Shown here: positions 16,032 through 23,430 of the stretch, in pieces
Position numbering within the stretch: the first letter of the stretch is position 1
How the letters are laid out: every line of letters starts with the position of its first letter
Assembly (NCBI GenBank): GCA_031272005.1
Contig: JAISUQ010000090.1
Coordinates: 1-26,793, forward strand
DNA length: 26,793 nt
Source of the DNA: Coriobacteriales bacterium
GTDB taxonomy: Bacteria; Actinomycetota; Coriobacteriia; Coriobacteriales; UBA8131
Direction: 5' to 3'
Translations under genes and position numbers: made by a program
Notes under the pieces: model-generated
What the model saw: only the letters and a program-made list of their open reading frames with translations
What the model was told of the DNA's origin: nothing
Databases searched by the model: none

Positions 16032-16085
16032 ACAACAAGCACCCGGAGACGCTGTTTTATTCCAGATGCGGATAACTTCGTAGGG

Positions 16086-16110
16086 ATTCGCAGTCCAGTG
16101 GACTGCGAAT
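16086..16110. repeat. Palindrome upstream of birA
   Basis: Arms attcgcagtcc (16086-16096) and ggactgcgaat (16100-16110) pair perfectly over 11 bases around a 3-base loop. No T-run follows. It lies 55 bases after the Fic stop and may end that transcript, or be one of the dispersed palindromes of this intergenic region. Confidence 0.8.
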
Positions 16111-16172
16111 GCAGCGCTTGAGCCCCTGGGCAAGGCGATTCATCGCGCCCTCCCGACCTGCGAAATTGCTCT

Positions 16173-16240
16173 GCTCGAATGGGCGCAATGGATTGCGCCC
16201 CTACGGGGATTGCCATAGTTGGAATAGCTCAGCGCTTCCT
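16173..16240. repeat. Dispersed intergenic repeat, copy A (left of birA)
   Basis: This 68-base block matches 17099-17167 on the other side of birA (39 of the first 50 positions in my hand alignment). Its centre is the hairpin gggcgcaat (16181-16189), gg, attgcgccc (16192-16200). Both copies lie in the same orientation. Confidence 0.75.
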
Positions 16241-16261
16241 GGCGTTTCTCTGGCCGTGGGA

Positions 16262-16267
16262 TATAAT
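16262..16267 (+). promoter_or_regulatory. -10 box of birA, predicted leaderless mRNA
   Basis: A consensus TATAAT ends six bases before ATG 16274. With normal spacing transcription would start on the A of the start codon. No convincing -35 (17 bases upstream reads ctggcg) and no Shine-Dalgarno site is seen. Confidence 0.45.
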
Positions 16268-16273
16268 GGGCGG

Positions 16274-17080
16274 ATGGACGCAGCATTGATTACCCGACAT
16301 CTGACGCAACCCTGTCATCTGGTGGTGCTGGACAGCGTGGACTCCACCAACGACGAGGTACGGCGGCGGCTGGCAGCCGCAGACGCCGGTGCCGGCGCCA
16401 AACCGCCGCTGGCCGTGGCCAGCACCCGGCAGAGCGCCGGGCGCGGGCGGCTGGGGCGGCGCTGGGAGTCGCCGGAAGGCGGTCTCTACCTCTCACTGGC
16501 CCTGGCAGGCAGCGGCAGCACTCTGCCGCTGGTGATGGCACTGGGAGTCCAGCAGGCTCTGGCAGCCGCAGTGCCAGGGCTGGGCATCAAATGGCCCAAC
16601 GACCTGCTCTGCGCCCAGGGCAAGCTCTGCGGTATCCTGGTCGAAGGCCCGGTTAATGATAGCTTGATAGTAGGTATCGGCATCAACATCCAGCGCCCAA
16701 TGGCGGGTTCCATACCGGGCGCCGCTTATCTCAGTGACTTCAATCAATCCGCCGGCACCGAGCAGACTTGCGCCGCTGTCCTCAACGCCACGCTGGGCTA
16801 TTGGCGCCGATGGCTTCAGGCCCGCTGCTCGTTTGCCCCATTAGCCGAGGAATACCGCAGCCGGATGCTGCTTTGTGGCGAGCCAGCCAACGTGCGCACA
16901 GCCACCGGCAGCCTGGTGGCCACAGGCCACATCACCGGCATCGACGATGAAGGCCGGCTGCTTCTGGAGCACGGCGGCCATCAGCAGGCAGTAGCCGTCG
17001 GCGAAGTCACCCTGCGCGACCACCAGACCGGCTCGGGTTTCAAACCCGCCCCCACAACCCGCAATAACGCCCTGCCCTGA
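16274..17080 (+). CDS. birA: Biotin--[acetyl-CoA-carboxylase] ligase, monofunctional
   Basis: This 268-residue cytosolic enzyme activates biotin with ATP and attaches it to a lysine of biotin carboxyl carrier proteins. Visible are DSTNDE (23-28), the biotinyl-AMP loop TRQSAGRGRLGRRW (51-64), KWPND (106-110), the KLCGILVEG strand (117-125) and GIGINI (134-139). The N-terminal DNA-binding domain of E. coli BirA is absent, so it is a group I enzyme that does not act as a repressor. I chose ATG 16274; the frame is open from 16109 but that part is intergenic repeat. The last 15 or so residues (from GSGFKPAP) are encoded by the palindromic repeat at 17034, after the expected end of the fold at GEVTLRD. 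Confidence 0.92.
   Translation: MDAALITRHLTQPCHLVVLDSVDSTNDEVRRRLAAADAGAGAKPPLAVASTRQSAGRGRLGRRWESPEGGLYLSLALAGSGSTLPLVMALGVQQALAAAVPGLGIKWPNDLLCAQGKLCGILVEGPVNDSLIVGIGINIQRPMAGSIPGAAYLSDFNQSAGTEQTCAAVLNATLGYWRRWLQARCSFAPLAEEYRSRMLLCGEPANVRTATGSLVATGHITGIDDEGRLLLEHGGHQQAVAVGEVTLRDHQTGSGFKPAPTTRNNALP
17034..17048. repeat. Palindrome inside the 3' end of birA
   Basis: cgggttt (17034-17040), c, aaacccg (17042-17048), followed by cccc. The same core appears at 688-708. Here it is read as codons for the BirA tail. Confidence 0.7.
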
Positions 17081-17098
17081 AAGCACAGCATTTTTGCA

Positions 17099-17167
17099 GC
17101 TCGAAAGGGCGCGATGGATCGCACCCCCACGTGAGTTACCATTGCTGGGGCTTGCTCAGCATTGCCT
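17099..17167. repeat. Dispersed intergenic repeat, copy B (right of birA)
   Basis: Partner of 16173-16240. Its hairpin gggcgcgat (17107-17115), gg, atcgcaccc (17118-17126) keeps base pairing at stem position seven through a paired change (A-T in copy A, G-C here). The block ends at the pth stop codon. Confidence 0.75.
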
Positions 17168-17742
17168 CAGATGCCCTGCTCGATAGCCTGGCGCGTCAGC
17201 GCTGCGGCTTCGGCTGCGGTAACGTCCAGTTGCTCCAGGACCTCACCGCTGAGTTTCTGCAGCACGTAATCCGCAGCGTTCATCCGGCCCGGTGGGCGCC
17301 CGATGCCTACGCGCAGCCGGGCGTAATCCGGCCCAATCGCCTCATGGATGGAGCGCAGCCCGTTGTGGCCGGCATGGCCGCCACCCTGTTTGAAGCGCAG
17401 GGTACCAACCGGCAGGTCCAGCTCATCGTGGATGATCAGCAGATCGCCCACCTGCATGCCATAGCGCTTGCATGCCCCCTTGACCGGCCCGCCGCTGAGG
17501 TTCATGAATTTCAGCGGCTTGACCAGCACGATTTTATCCCCACTGAGCGTGGTCTCGCCGCAGAGGGCCTCTCCGGCAGTCTTCCAGTAGTTGACGCCCA
17601 ACTCTTCGGCTAAGACGTCAACCACCTTGAAGCCGGCGTTGTGCCGCGTGTTCTGATACTCCGGCCCGGGATTGCCCAGGCCAACAATCAGATGCGGCCC
17701 GGGCAGCTGTTGAGGCTGCGCGGAGGCAGCCCGCCCCGGCAT
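17167..17742 (-). CDS. pth: Peptidyl-tRNA hydrolase
   Basis: Pth frees tRNA from peptidyl-tRNA that drops off the ribosome. The 191-residue protein shows GLGNPGPEYQNTRHNAGF with N24 and the catalytic H34, FMNLSG (N81), HDELDLP (D106) and GHNGLRSI (N127), matching the E. coli active-site set N10, H20, N68, D93, N114. ATG 17742 is preceded by GGACAGG three bases upstream; a TTG at 17775 in frame is jammed against the prs end and less likely. About 15 residues precede the first strand, longer than usual. It is the last gene of glmU-prs-pth, 36 bases after prs, an order common in Gram-positive genomes. Confidence 0.94.
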   Translation of the reverse strand: MPGRAASAQPQQLPGPHLIVGLGNPGPEYQNTRHNAGFKVVDVLAEELGVNYWKTAGEALCGETTLSGDKIVLVKPLKFMNLSGGPVKGACKRYGMQVGDLLIIHDELDLPVGTLRFKQGGGHAGHNGLRSIHEAIGPDYARLRVGIGRPPGRMNAADYVLQKLSGEVLEQLDVTAAEAAALTRQAIEQGI

Positions 17743-17778
17743 TATCCTGTCCAGCCAGCCCACCGCAGGCCACAAACC

Positions 17779-18741
17779 TCAGAGCTGGAAGTCCGGGTCG
17801 AAGAACTCGCTGACCGAGGCCTCATAAAAGACGCTCTTGATGGCCCGGGCCAACAGCGGAGCGACCGTCTCCACCTTGATCTTGCCGCCCAACCTGTCGG
17901 CCGGCACGGCTACGGTGTCGCAGACCACGACCTCCTTGACTTTGGCCTTGGCGATGCGCTCATAGGCCGGGCCGGAGAACAGCCCATGCGTGGCACAGAT
18001 GTAGATGTCTTTGGCCTTGCCCTTCTTCAGCGCCTTGACAGCGCCATCGATGGAGCCGGCGGTGTCGATCATGTCATCGTTGATGATGCAGGTCTTACCA
18101 GCCACGTCCCCGATGACATTGGCCACCTCGCTTTTGTTATGGGCCGGACGGGTCTTGTGCAGAATGGCGATGTCGGCGTGAAGGATGTCGGCCAGCTTCT
18201 TGGCAGCCTTGGCGCGGCCGACGTCTGGCGAAACCACGCAGATGTTCTTCAGATTCTTGGCCGTGAAGTAATCACCAAAGACCGGCAATGCCGTCAGATG
18301 GTTGACCGGAGTATCGAAGAAACCCTGGATCTGGCCCTGATGCAGGTCGATGGCGATGGTGCGGTCCACGCCGGCTACGGTGAGCATATTGGCCACCAGT
18401 TTGGCGGTGATGGGCTCGCGCGAGGCGCTTTTCTTGTCCTGGCGCGAATAGCCGTAATGGGTGATCACGGCGGTGACGGTGCGGGCCGAAGCCCGCTTGG
18501 CGGCGTCGGCCATGATCAACAGCTCCATCAAGGCATTGTTCACCTCGCCAGCCACCGACTGGATGATGAAGACGTCGCTGCCACGCACGCTTTCCATGTA
18601 GCGGGCGTAGATCTCACCGTTGCTGAAGGTGGTCAGGGTGATTTTGCCCAGCTCCACGCCCAGCTCGGTGGCGATCTTTTGGGCCAGCTCGGGATTGCTG
18701 CGCCCACTGTACAGTTTCAGACTCTTGACTACCTCGGCCAT
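17779..18741 (-). CDS. prs: Ribose-phosphate pyrophosphokinase
   Basis: Prs makes PRPP from ribose 5-phosphate and ATP for nucleotide, His and Trp synthesis. The 320 residues match the normal family length when started at ATG 18741 (MAEVVKSLKLYSGRSNPELA). AGGGAG lies ten bases upstream. The open frame back to 18837 lacks family sequence. Visible are FSNGEIYARY, the flexible-loop region HYGYSRQDKK followed by REPITAKLVANML, IDLHQGQIQGFFD, VVSPDVGRAKAAKKLAD and the PRPP loop CIINDDMIDTAGS. The usual VDDMIDTGGT reads NDDMIDTAGS, a mild variant. It lies 59 bases after glmU on the same strand. Confidence 0.95.
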   Translation of the reverse strand: MAEVVKSLKLYSGRSNPELAQKIATELGVELGKITLTTFSNGEIYARYMESVRGSDVFIIQSVAGEVNNALMELLIMADAAKRASARTVTAVITHYGYSRQDKKSASREPITAKLVANMLTVAGVDRTIAIDLHQGQIQGFFDTPVNHLTALPVFGDYFTAKNLKNICVVSPDVGRAKAAKKLADILHADIAILHKTRPAHNKSEVANVIGDVAGKTCIINDDMIDTAGSIDGAVKALKKGKAKDIYICATHGLFSGPAYERIAKAKVKEVVVCDTVAVPADRLGGKIKVETVAPLLARAIKSVFYEASVSEFFDPDFQL

Positions 18742-18800
18742 GCCTTGCCAACTCCCTTTCTGATCTGGAGCAATACTGCCTGCTTGCTCGCTATCTTTAC

Positions 18801-20174
18801 TCAGCTGTCCTTCTTTGCCTTGCGCCTCTCTGCCCAATTCTCAATGATCTCCTGTTTATTGCGCTCAACGGCCAGAGCGCCGTCGGGGACGTCGGTGGTG
18901 ATGGTGCTGCCGGCGCCGGTGACCGCCTCGGCGCCCACGCGTACCGGTGCCACCAGCATCGTATCAGACCCGATGAAGCTGCCGTTGCCAATCTCCGTAG
19001 GGTGCTTGGAAACACCGTCGAAATTGCAGGTGATCGACCCCGCGCCGATATTGACGTCGCTGCCCAGTCGAGCGTCGCCGATATAGGAGAGGTGCGGCAC
19101 CTTGCTGTTCTCGCCGATGACGGAGTTCTTGATCTCCACATGGGTTCCGGCCTTGGAGCCGGCCTTCATCACCGTGCCCGGGCGCAGATAGGCCCGCGGA
19201 CCGCAGTTCACACCGTCCTCCAGCACGGCATCCAGCAACACGCTCTCATCCACCTTGCAGTAGCGGCCCACGTAGGAACTGACGACGCGGCTGTTGGGGC
19301 CGATCTCGCTGCCGCCACCGATGAAGGTCTTGCCCACCAGAAAGGTCATCGGCTTCAACTCGACGTCCTCTTCCAGAGTCACCTCCGGGCCAATCCAGAC
19401 CAGGTCGGGGTCGGTCATGGTTACGCCGGCTTCCATATGGGCGATGTTAATGGCCCGCTGCAAGGTCTTGGTGGCCTGGGCCAGCTGCAGCCGGCTGTTG
19501 ATACCCTGGGCCTGACCGGCGTCGACCTTCAGGGCCTGCACCGGGCGGCCGGCGGCTACAGCCAGCGCCAGCATGTCGGTCAGATAATACTCCCGCTGGG
19601 AGTTGTCGCAGCTCAATTTGTCCAGGTTGGCCAGCAGAAACCCGAGGTCAAAGCACCAGGCGCCGCTGTTGCACTCCCGTACCTGACGCTCCTCGGCTGT
19701 AGCGTCCTTCTCCTCCACGATGCGCAGCACATCCCCGCGCTCGCTGCGGATCACCCGGCCGTAACCTGTAGCGTCGGCCACCTCAAAGGTCAGGACGGAT
19801 AAGGCCGCGCCGTCCGTCAGCGTATTGCTCAAAGCGGCGATGGTCTGGGCGCTGATCAGCGGCGTGTCGCCGTTGAGGACCACCAGCGGCGTGGCCGGCG
19901 GCAGCTGCTCCAGGGCGTCGCGTGCTATCATGATAGCGTGTCCGGTACCCAAACGCTGCTCCTGGATGACCACCGTGGTGTCGGCGACCAGCGGTTCGAC
20001 CTGCTCGCGGCCATGCCCCAGCACCGTGATGATCTCTGTTGCGCCGGCGCTTCTGGCAGCATCCACCACCCAGCGCACCAGCGGCTTGCCCAACAGCTCG
20101 TGGGCTACCTTGGCCCGCGCCGACTTCATTCGCGTCCCGGCACCGGCGGCCAATATCAATGCTGCAAACCCCAT
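18801..20174 (-). CDS. glmU: Bifunctional UDP-N-acetylglucosamine pyrophosphorylase / glucosamine-1-phosphate N-acetyltransferase
   Basis: GlmU acetylates glucosamine-1-phosphate and couples it to UTP, giving UDP-GlcNAc for peptidoglycan. The 457-residue protein has the uridyltransferase domain first: LAAGAGTRMKS (8-18), QEQRLGTGHA (71-80), NGDTPL (101-106). A left-handed beta-helix acetyltransferase follows, holding all the E. coli catalytic positions: AYLRPGT, GTHVEIK, HLSYIGDA and GAGSITCNFDG then SK. Start at ATG 20174 is fixed by GAGAGG five bases upstream; the ATG five codons earlier lacks such spacing. The residue after the nucleotide loop reads SARAKV where most enzymes have a Pro before KV, a small oddity. 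It heads the glmU-prs-pth cluster and diverges from the antiporter. Confidence 0.96.
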   Translation of the reverse strand: MGFAALILAAGAGTRMKSARAKVAHELLGKPLVRWVVDAARSAGATEIITVLGHGREQVEPLVADTTVVIQEQRLGTGHAIMIARDALEQLPPATPLVVLNGDTPLISAQTIAALSNTLTDGAALSVLTFEVADATGYGRVIRSERGDVLRIVEEKDATAEERQVRECNSGAWCFDLGFLLANLDKLSCDNSQREYYLTDMLALAVAAGRPVQALKVDAGQAQGINSRLQLAQATKTLQRAINIAHMEAGVTMTDPDLVWIGPEVTLEEDVELKPMTFLVGKTFIGGGSEIGPNSRVVSSYVGRYCKVDESVLLDAVLEDGVNCGPRAYLRPGTVMKAGSKAGTHVEIKNSVIGENSKVPHLSYIGDARLGSDVNIGAGSITCNFDGVSKHPTEIGNGSFIGSDTMLVAPVRVGAEAVTGAGSTITTDVPDGALAVERNKQEIIENWAERRKAKKDS

Positions 20175-20362
20175 ATCTGCCTCTCTCATATTGTTACGTC
20201 CACACCTTGCCTGCTCCCGCAGCGACATTGCGCACAACGCCCGCCGGGGCAGCGCAGGCCATGACAGCCAGGGCGCAAAACAGTAACCTCGCAGTATTCG
20301 TTTAGTTTAACACTTCGGCCACACTGCGATGGTAACGCCCCGCTTTCGGTTAGACTGTTGGT

Positions 20363-22735
20363 ATGCACTCATTTGAGTACATCCTGATAATGCTTGGGGG
20401 AGTTCTGCTGTCCAGCCTGGTCAGCCACTTCCTTCCCCGTGTCTCCACACCCCTGATTCAGATAGCCATCGGCATCGTGCTCTCGGTGCTGCCCATCGAC
20501 TTCGAGATTACCTTCGATCCAGAACTGTTCATGGTGCTGTTCATCGCGCCTCTGCTCTTCGATGAGGCCAAACGGGCGGATAAACCCGCGCTCTGGCGGC
20601 TGAAGCGGCCAATCCTGGCCCTGGCCGTGGGGCTGGTCTTTGCCACCACGCTGATTGTCGGTTTCTCCATCCACCTCTTTGCCCCTTCCATCCCACTGGC
20701 TGCCGCCTTCGCCCTGGCAGCCGCCCTGGCGCCCACCGACGCCGTCTCGGTGGCTTCGCTCAAAGACACCGCCACCATCTCCGACGAACAGGGCCTGCTG
20801 CTCAAAGGCGAGGCGCTGCTCAACGATGCCGCCTCCATCGTCTCCTTCCAGTTCGCCATCGCCGCCGCGGTCACCGGCTCCTTCTCGCTGCTTTCGGCCT
20901 CCGGGTCGTTCTTACTGATGTTCTTCGGCGGCCTGGCGCTGGGCGTGGTGCTGATGCTGGGCCGCTACGCCTCGCTGCGCTTTCTGCGCGCCCACGGCAT
21001 CGAGCTGACCACCTTCATGGTCCTGGCCGAGCTGGTCACACCGTTTCTGGTCTACCTGGTGGCCGAGGTATGCCACGTCAGCGGCATCATCGCCGTGGTG
21101 GCCGCCGGCATCACCTACTCCTTCTCGCCCCGCCCCACCACACCGGCCAATGCCCGCTACAACATCGTCTCCACCAGCGTCTGGGCGGTGGGCACCTTCA
21201 CCTTGAACGGCCTGGTCTTTTTGTTGCTCGGTACCCAGCTGCCCTACGTGGCCCAGCGCGTCTGGAGCGACTCACCGGCTGCTGACAACTTCCTGATTCT
21301 GTTCATCATAATGATTCTGGCAGTCATCCTGGCCCTGCGCTTCATCTGGGTGTTCGTCATGCACCGCAACGTCAACCTGCGCGGTGGCCATGTGGAGATG
21401 GCCTTTGACGAACAGGCGGGCGGAGAGGTGCGCGTCGACGCCGTCGCCATCGCCACTGCCGATACTCAAAGTGCCTTTGACGAACAGGCAAGCGGAGAGG
21501 TGTGCGTCGACCCCGATTCGGCCCTGGTCGAAGGCTTCGGCGAGATGAGCGAATCCGAGCGGGACTTCACCGTAGAACTCGTCGAGCGCCAGGCCCATGA
21601 CGAGCGCCGCGCCGAACGCGCCCGTCTGAAGGCGGCTCGAAAGGCGGCCAACGCCGCTGAGCGCCGCGATGCCCATGCCGATCCGCACTTCTGGTCCCTG
21701 CACCTCAAAGACGCCCTGCTGCTCAGCCTGACCGGCACCAAGGGCGCCATCACCCTGGCTGTCGTACTGACCATCCCCTTGAGTATCACCGCTGCCAGCG
21801 GCGAAGTCGCATCCTTCCCGGAGCGCGACCTGAGCATCTTTCTGGCCTCCGGCGTCATCCTGCTGTCGCTGATTCTGACCAATATCACAGTGCCCCTGTT
21901 GGCGCCCAAGGCCCCCACGCTGACCAATCCAGAAGCCGAGATCAAGACCATGCTGCGCATCCTGCGCGGGGTGATCCTCAAACTCAGTGAGCAGATGACG
22001 CCAGAGACCAAGGCGGCTTGCGACGTGGTTATCCGGCACTATAATGCTCGTATCCGAACCCTGAAATCCACCAACCGCCTGGGCGATCCGGAAGAGGAGC
22101 GCATCCGGGCCATGCAGGTCGGCTGGGAACGCGACCACACCCTGGAGCTGATTGACGAAGGCCGCGTCAGCGTTGTTGTCGGACTGCTCTACCTCAACCA
22201 CATGGGCCAGTTGCTGGCTCGCCTGCAACACCGCAACACGGTGGGCTGGGAGTTTCGCGCCCTTATCGATCAGATCAAGCACCGCTGGGCGCAAATCCAA
22301 CACATCCGCGAACTCCGCAAGACCGGGGCTTCCGAAGAGATCGAGCGGATCAGCCGCAAGAACGCCAGCTTCGAGATGCGCGAGCTGCGTGTCGAAAACG
22401 CCCGTTACACCCTGGGTCGCCTGCAGGCCATGGAAGATGACCCGGCGACCAGCGATGAGGAGAAGCGAGTTTTAGGTTATCTGATTGCCGAGACCCAACG
22501 CCACCTGATGCGCCGCGATGAAGGCGACTCGCTGGTACAGCGGGCCCAACAGGTCGGACGGCCCAACGTCAGCGAGCAACAGGTGCTGCTGATTGAGCGT
22601 CACGCTCTGGAATTGGAGCGCGAGCACATCGAAGCCGCCCGCAACGACGGCAGCCTGTCGCGCCCCAGCGCCAAACAGATGCTGGACAACGTGGCGATGA
22701 TGGAGCTGGATATTGAAGAGCAGCTGGAGGAGTAG
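20363..22735 (+). CDS. CPA1-type cation/proton antiporter with long cytosolic tail
   Basis: The 790-residue protein has a membrane domain (about 1-335 and 448-520) with the CPA1 hallmarks ALAPTDAVSVASLK, GEALLNDAASIV and GTKGAITLAVVLTIPL. Family members exchange Na+ or K+ for H+ across the inner membrane. About 100 hydrophilic residues (345-445) split the membrane domain before the GTKGAI helix; they include two copies of AFDEQA(G/S)GEV 24 residues apart and an Arg/Ala-rich helix. A helical cytosolic tail of about 270 residues follows, longer than in most bacterial relatives. ATG 20363 lies seven bases after TAGACT (20351-20356), with no Shine-Dalgarno site, so it may be leaderless. It diverges from glmU across a 188-base gap. 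The ion is unknown. Confidence 0.9.
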   Translation: MHSFEYILIMLGGVLLSSLVSHFLPRVSTPLIQIAIGIVLSVLPIDFEITFDPELFMVLFIAPLLFDEAKRADKPALWRLKRPILALAVGLVFATTLIVGFSIHLFAPSIPLAAAFALAAALAPTDAVSVASLKDTATISDEQGLLLKGEALLNDAASIVSFQFAIAAAVTGSFSLLSASGSFLLMFFGGLALGVVLMLGRYASLRFLRAHGIELTTFMVLAELVTPFLVYLVAEVCHVSGIIAVVAAGITYSFSPRPTTPANARYNIVSTSVWAVGTFTLNGLVFLLLGTQLPYVAQRVWSDSPAADNFLILFIIMILAVILALRFIWVFVMHRNVNLRGGHVEMAFDEQAGGEVRVDAVAIATADTQSAFDEQASGEVCVDPDSALVEGFGEMSESERDFTVELVERQAHDERRAERARLKAARKAANAAERRDAHADPHFWSLHLKDALLLSLTGTKGAITLAVVLTIPLSITAASGEVASFPERDLSIFLASGVILLSLILTNITVPLLAPKAPTLTNPEAEIKTMLRILRGVILKLSEQMTPETKAACDVVIRHYNARIRTLKSTNRLGDPEEERIRAMQVGWERDHTLELIDEGRVSVVVGLLYLNHMGQLLARLQHRNTVGWEFRALIDQIKHRWAQIQHIRELRKTGASEEIERISRKNASFEMRELRVENARYTLGRLQAMEDDPATSDEEKRVLGYLIAETQRHLMRRDEGDSLVQRAQQVGRPNVSEQQVLLIERHALELEREHIEAARNDGSLSRPSAKQMLDNVAMMELDIEEQLEE
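21401..21514 (+). repeat. Two-copy 72-bp-spaced direct repeat in the antiporter gene
   Basis: gcctttgacgaacaggc begins copies at 21401 and 21473; each about 42 bases long with only a handful of differences. The period is 24 codons, so the duplication keeps the frame. Confidence 0.85.
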
Positions 22736-22835
22736 ACTGCAGCGCCAGCATGAAGAGTACGCCCAGCAACCCCAACCGCAGCAACCAGCCCCAGCAACCA
22801 GCCTGAGCAGCCAACCCGAGCCACTGAAGTCAGGT

Positions 22836-22864
22836 CCGACAAAGTTCAGCTGATAGGCTACAAT
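22836..22864 (+). promoter_or_regulatory. Promoter of tRNA-Gln
   Basis: A -35-like ccgaca (22836-22841) and a -10 tacaat (22859-22864) are separated by 17 bases. Transcription would start about 14 bases before the mature tRNA. The 100 bases before it, back to the antiporter stop, hold only degenerate cagcaacc-type repeats. Confidence 0.5.
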
Positions 22865-22884
22865 AAACGTTGCTGTTTTTTCAC

Positions 22885-22958
22885 TGGGACATCGTCTAAT
22901 GGTAGGACAGGAGATTTTGGTTCTTCTAATCGAGGTTCGACTCCTCGTGTCCCAGCCA
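22885..22958 (+). tRNA. tRNA-Gln, anticodon TTG
   Basis: A full cloverleaf folds by eye. The acceptor stem is TGGGACA (22885-22891) with TGTCCCA (22948-22954), perfect over seven pairs. There is a short D arm, an anticodon stem GGAGA/TCTTC (22910-22914, 22922-22926) with one G-U, and loop TTTTGGT giving anticodon TTG at 22917-22919. The T arm is CGAGG-TTCGACT-CCTCG. The discriminator is G and CCA is encoded (22956-22958). It reads CAA, and CAG by wobble. Confidence 0.96.
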
Positions 22959-22980
22959 ACAACAGATTGCGGGGAGAGAC

Positions 22981-23424
22981 ATGACTGATTTCCAAGCAGC
23001 CCAGGAGTGTTCTCAGGTTCTAACTGTTGATAGCAAACCCGGCGGCAGACGCCTCATGCAGCTGCTCCTATCCCTGGCGCTGGCCCTGGCCTGCGGCGGT
23101 CTGGCAACCGGATGCGGGGGTGGGCACGCCGGCCTGTATAGCATCGAGTCGGTGGAATTCATGGGCGAGTCCTACGGAGCTGCCGACCTGGAAGCCCTGG
23201 CTGCTGCTACCGGAACCGACTTCAGCGCCGATAGCTTCTACCTGGAGCTGAAAAGCAACGGCGACTTCATCATGGCGACCGGTGATTCCTCCGTAGAAGG
23301 CACCTACGAGATCAAAGGCAATGCCCTGACACTGGAATACGACAGCAGCACGGTATCCGGCAACATCGACGGAAATCAGATAACCATCAGCGAGAGTGGC
23401 ACGACGCTGATCTTCAAGAAGTAG
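22981..23424 (+). CDS. Small lipocalin-like lipoprotein, function unknown
   Basis: The 147-residue protein has an N-terminal leader ending in a hydrophobic stretch (26-42) and the lipobox LATGC with C45, so about 103 residues should be displayed on the outer face of the membrane. The mature part alternates short beta-strand segments (GTYEIKGNALTLEY, GNIDGNQITI, GTTLIFKK), the pattern of small lipocalin-like lipoproteins common in gut Gram-positives. The start at 22981 has GGGGAGAG just upstream; the ATG at 23056 would give a more usual signal length but lacks a good site. It begins 22 bases after the tRNA with no room for its own promoter, and is followed six bases later by a membrane protein. 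No specific role can be named. Confidence 0.75.
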   Translation: MTDFQAAQECSQVLTVDSKPGGRRLMQLLLSLALALACGGLATGCGGGHAGLYSIESVEFMGESYGAADLEALAAATGTDFSADSFYLELKSNGDFIMATGDSSVEGTYEIKGNALTLEYDSSTVSGNIDGNQITISESGTTLIFKK

Positions 23425-23430
23425 CTCAGG

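Noticed and set aside
16109..16273. Upstream start for birA at 16109
   Set aside because: The added residues are translated intergenic repeat; the fold begins at MDAALITRHL.
17641..19086. 481-codon open frame on the plus strand across pth, prs and glmU
   Set aside because: It lies antisense to three firmly identified housekeeping genes and has no recognisable domain.
22740..22820. Degenerate cagcaacc repeats before the tRNA considered as a CRISPR or small-RNA array
   Set aside because: Units are short, irregular and without unique spacers; simple low-complexity sequence.
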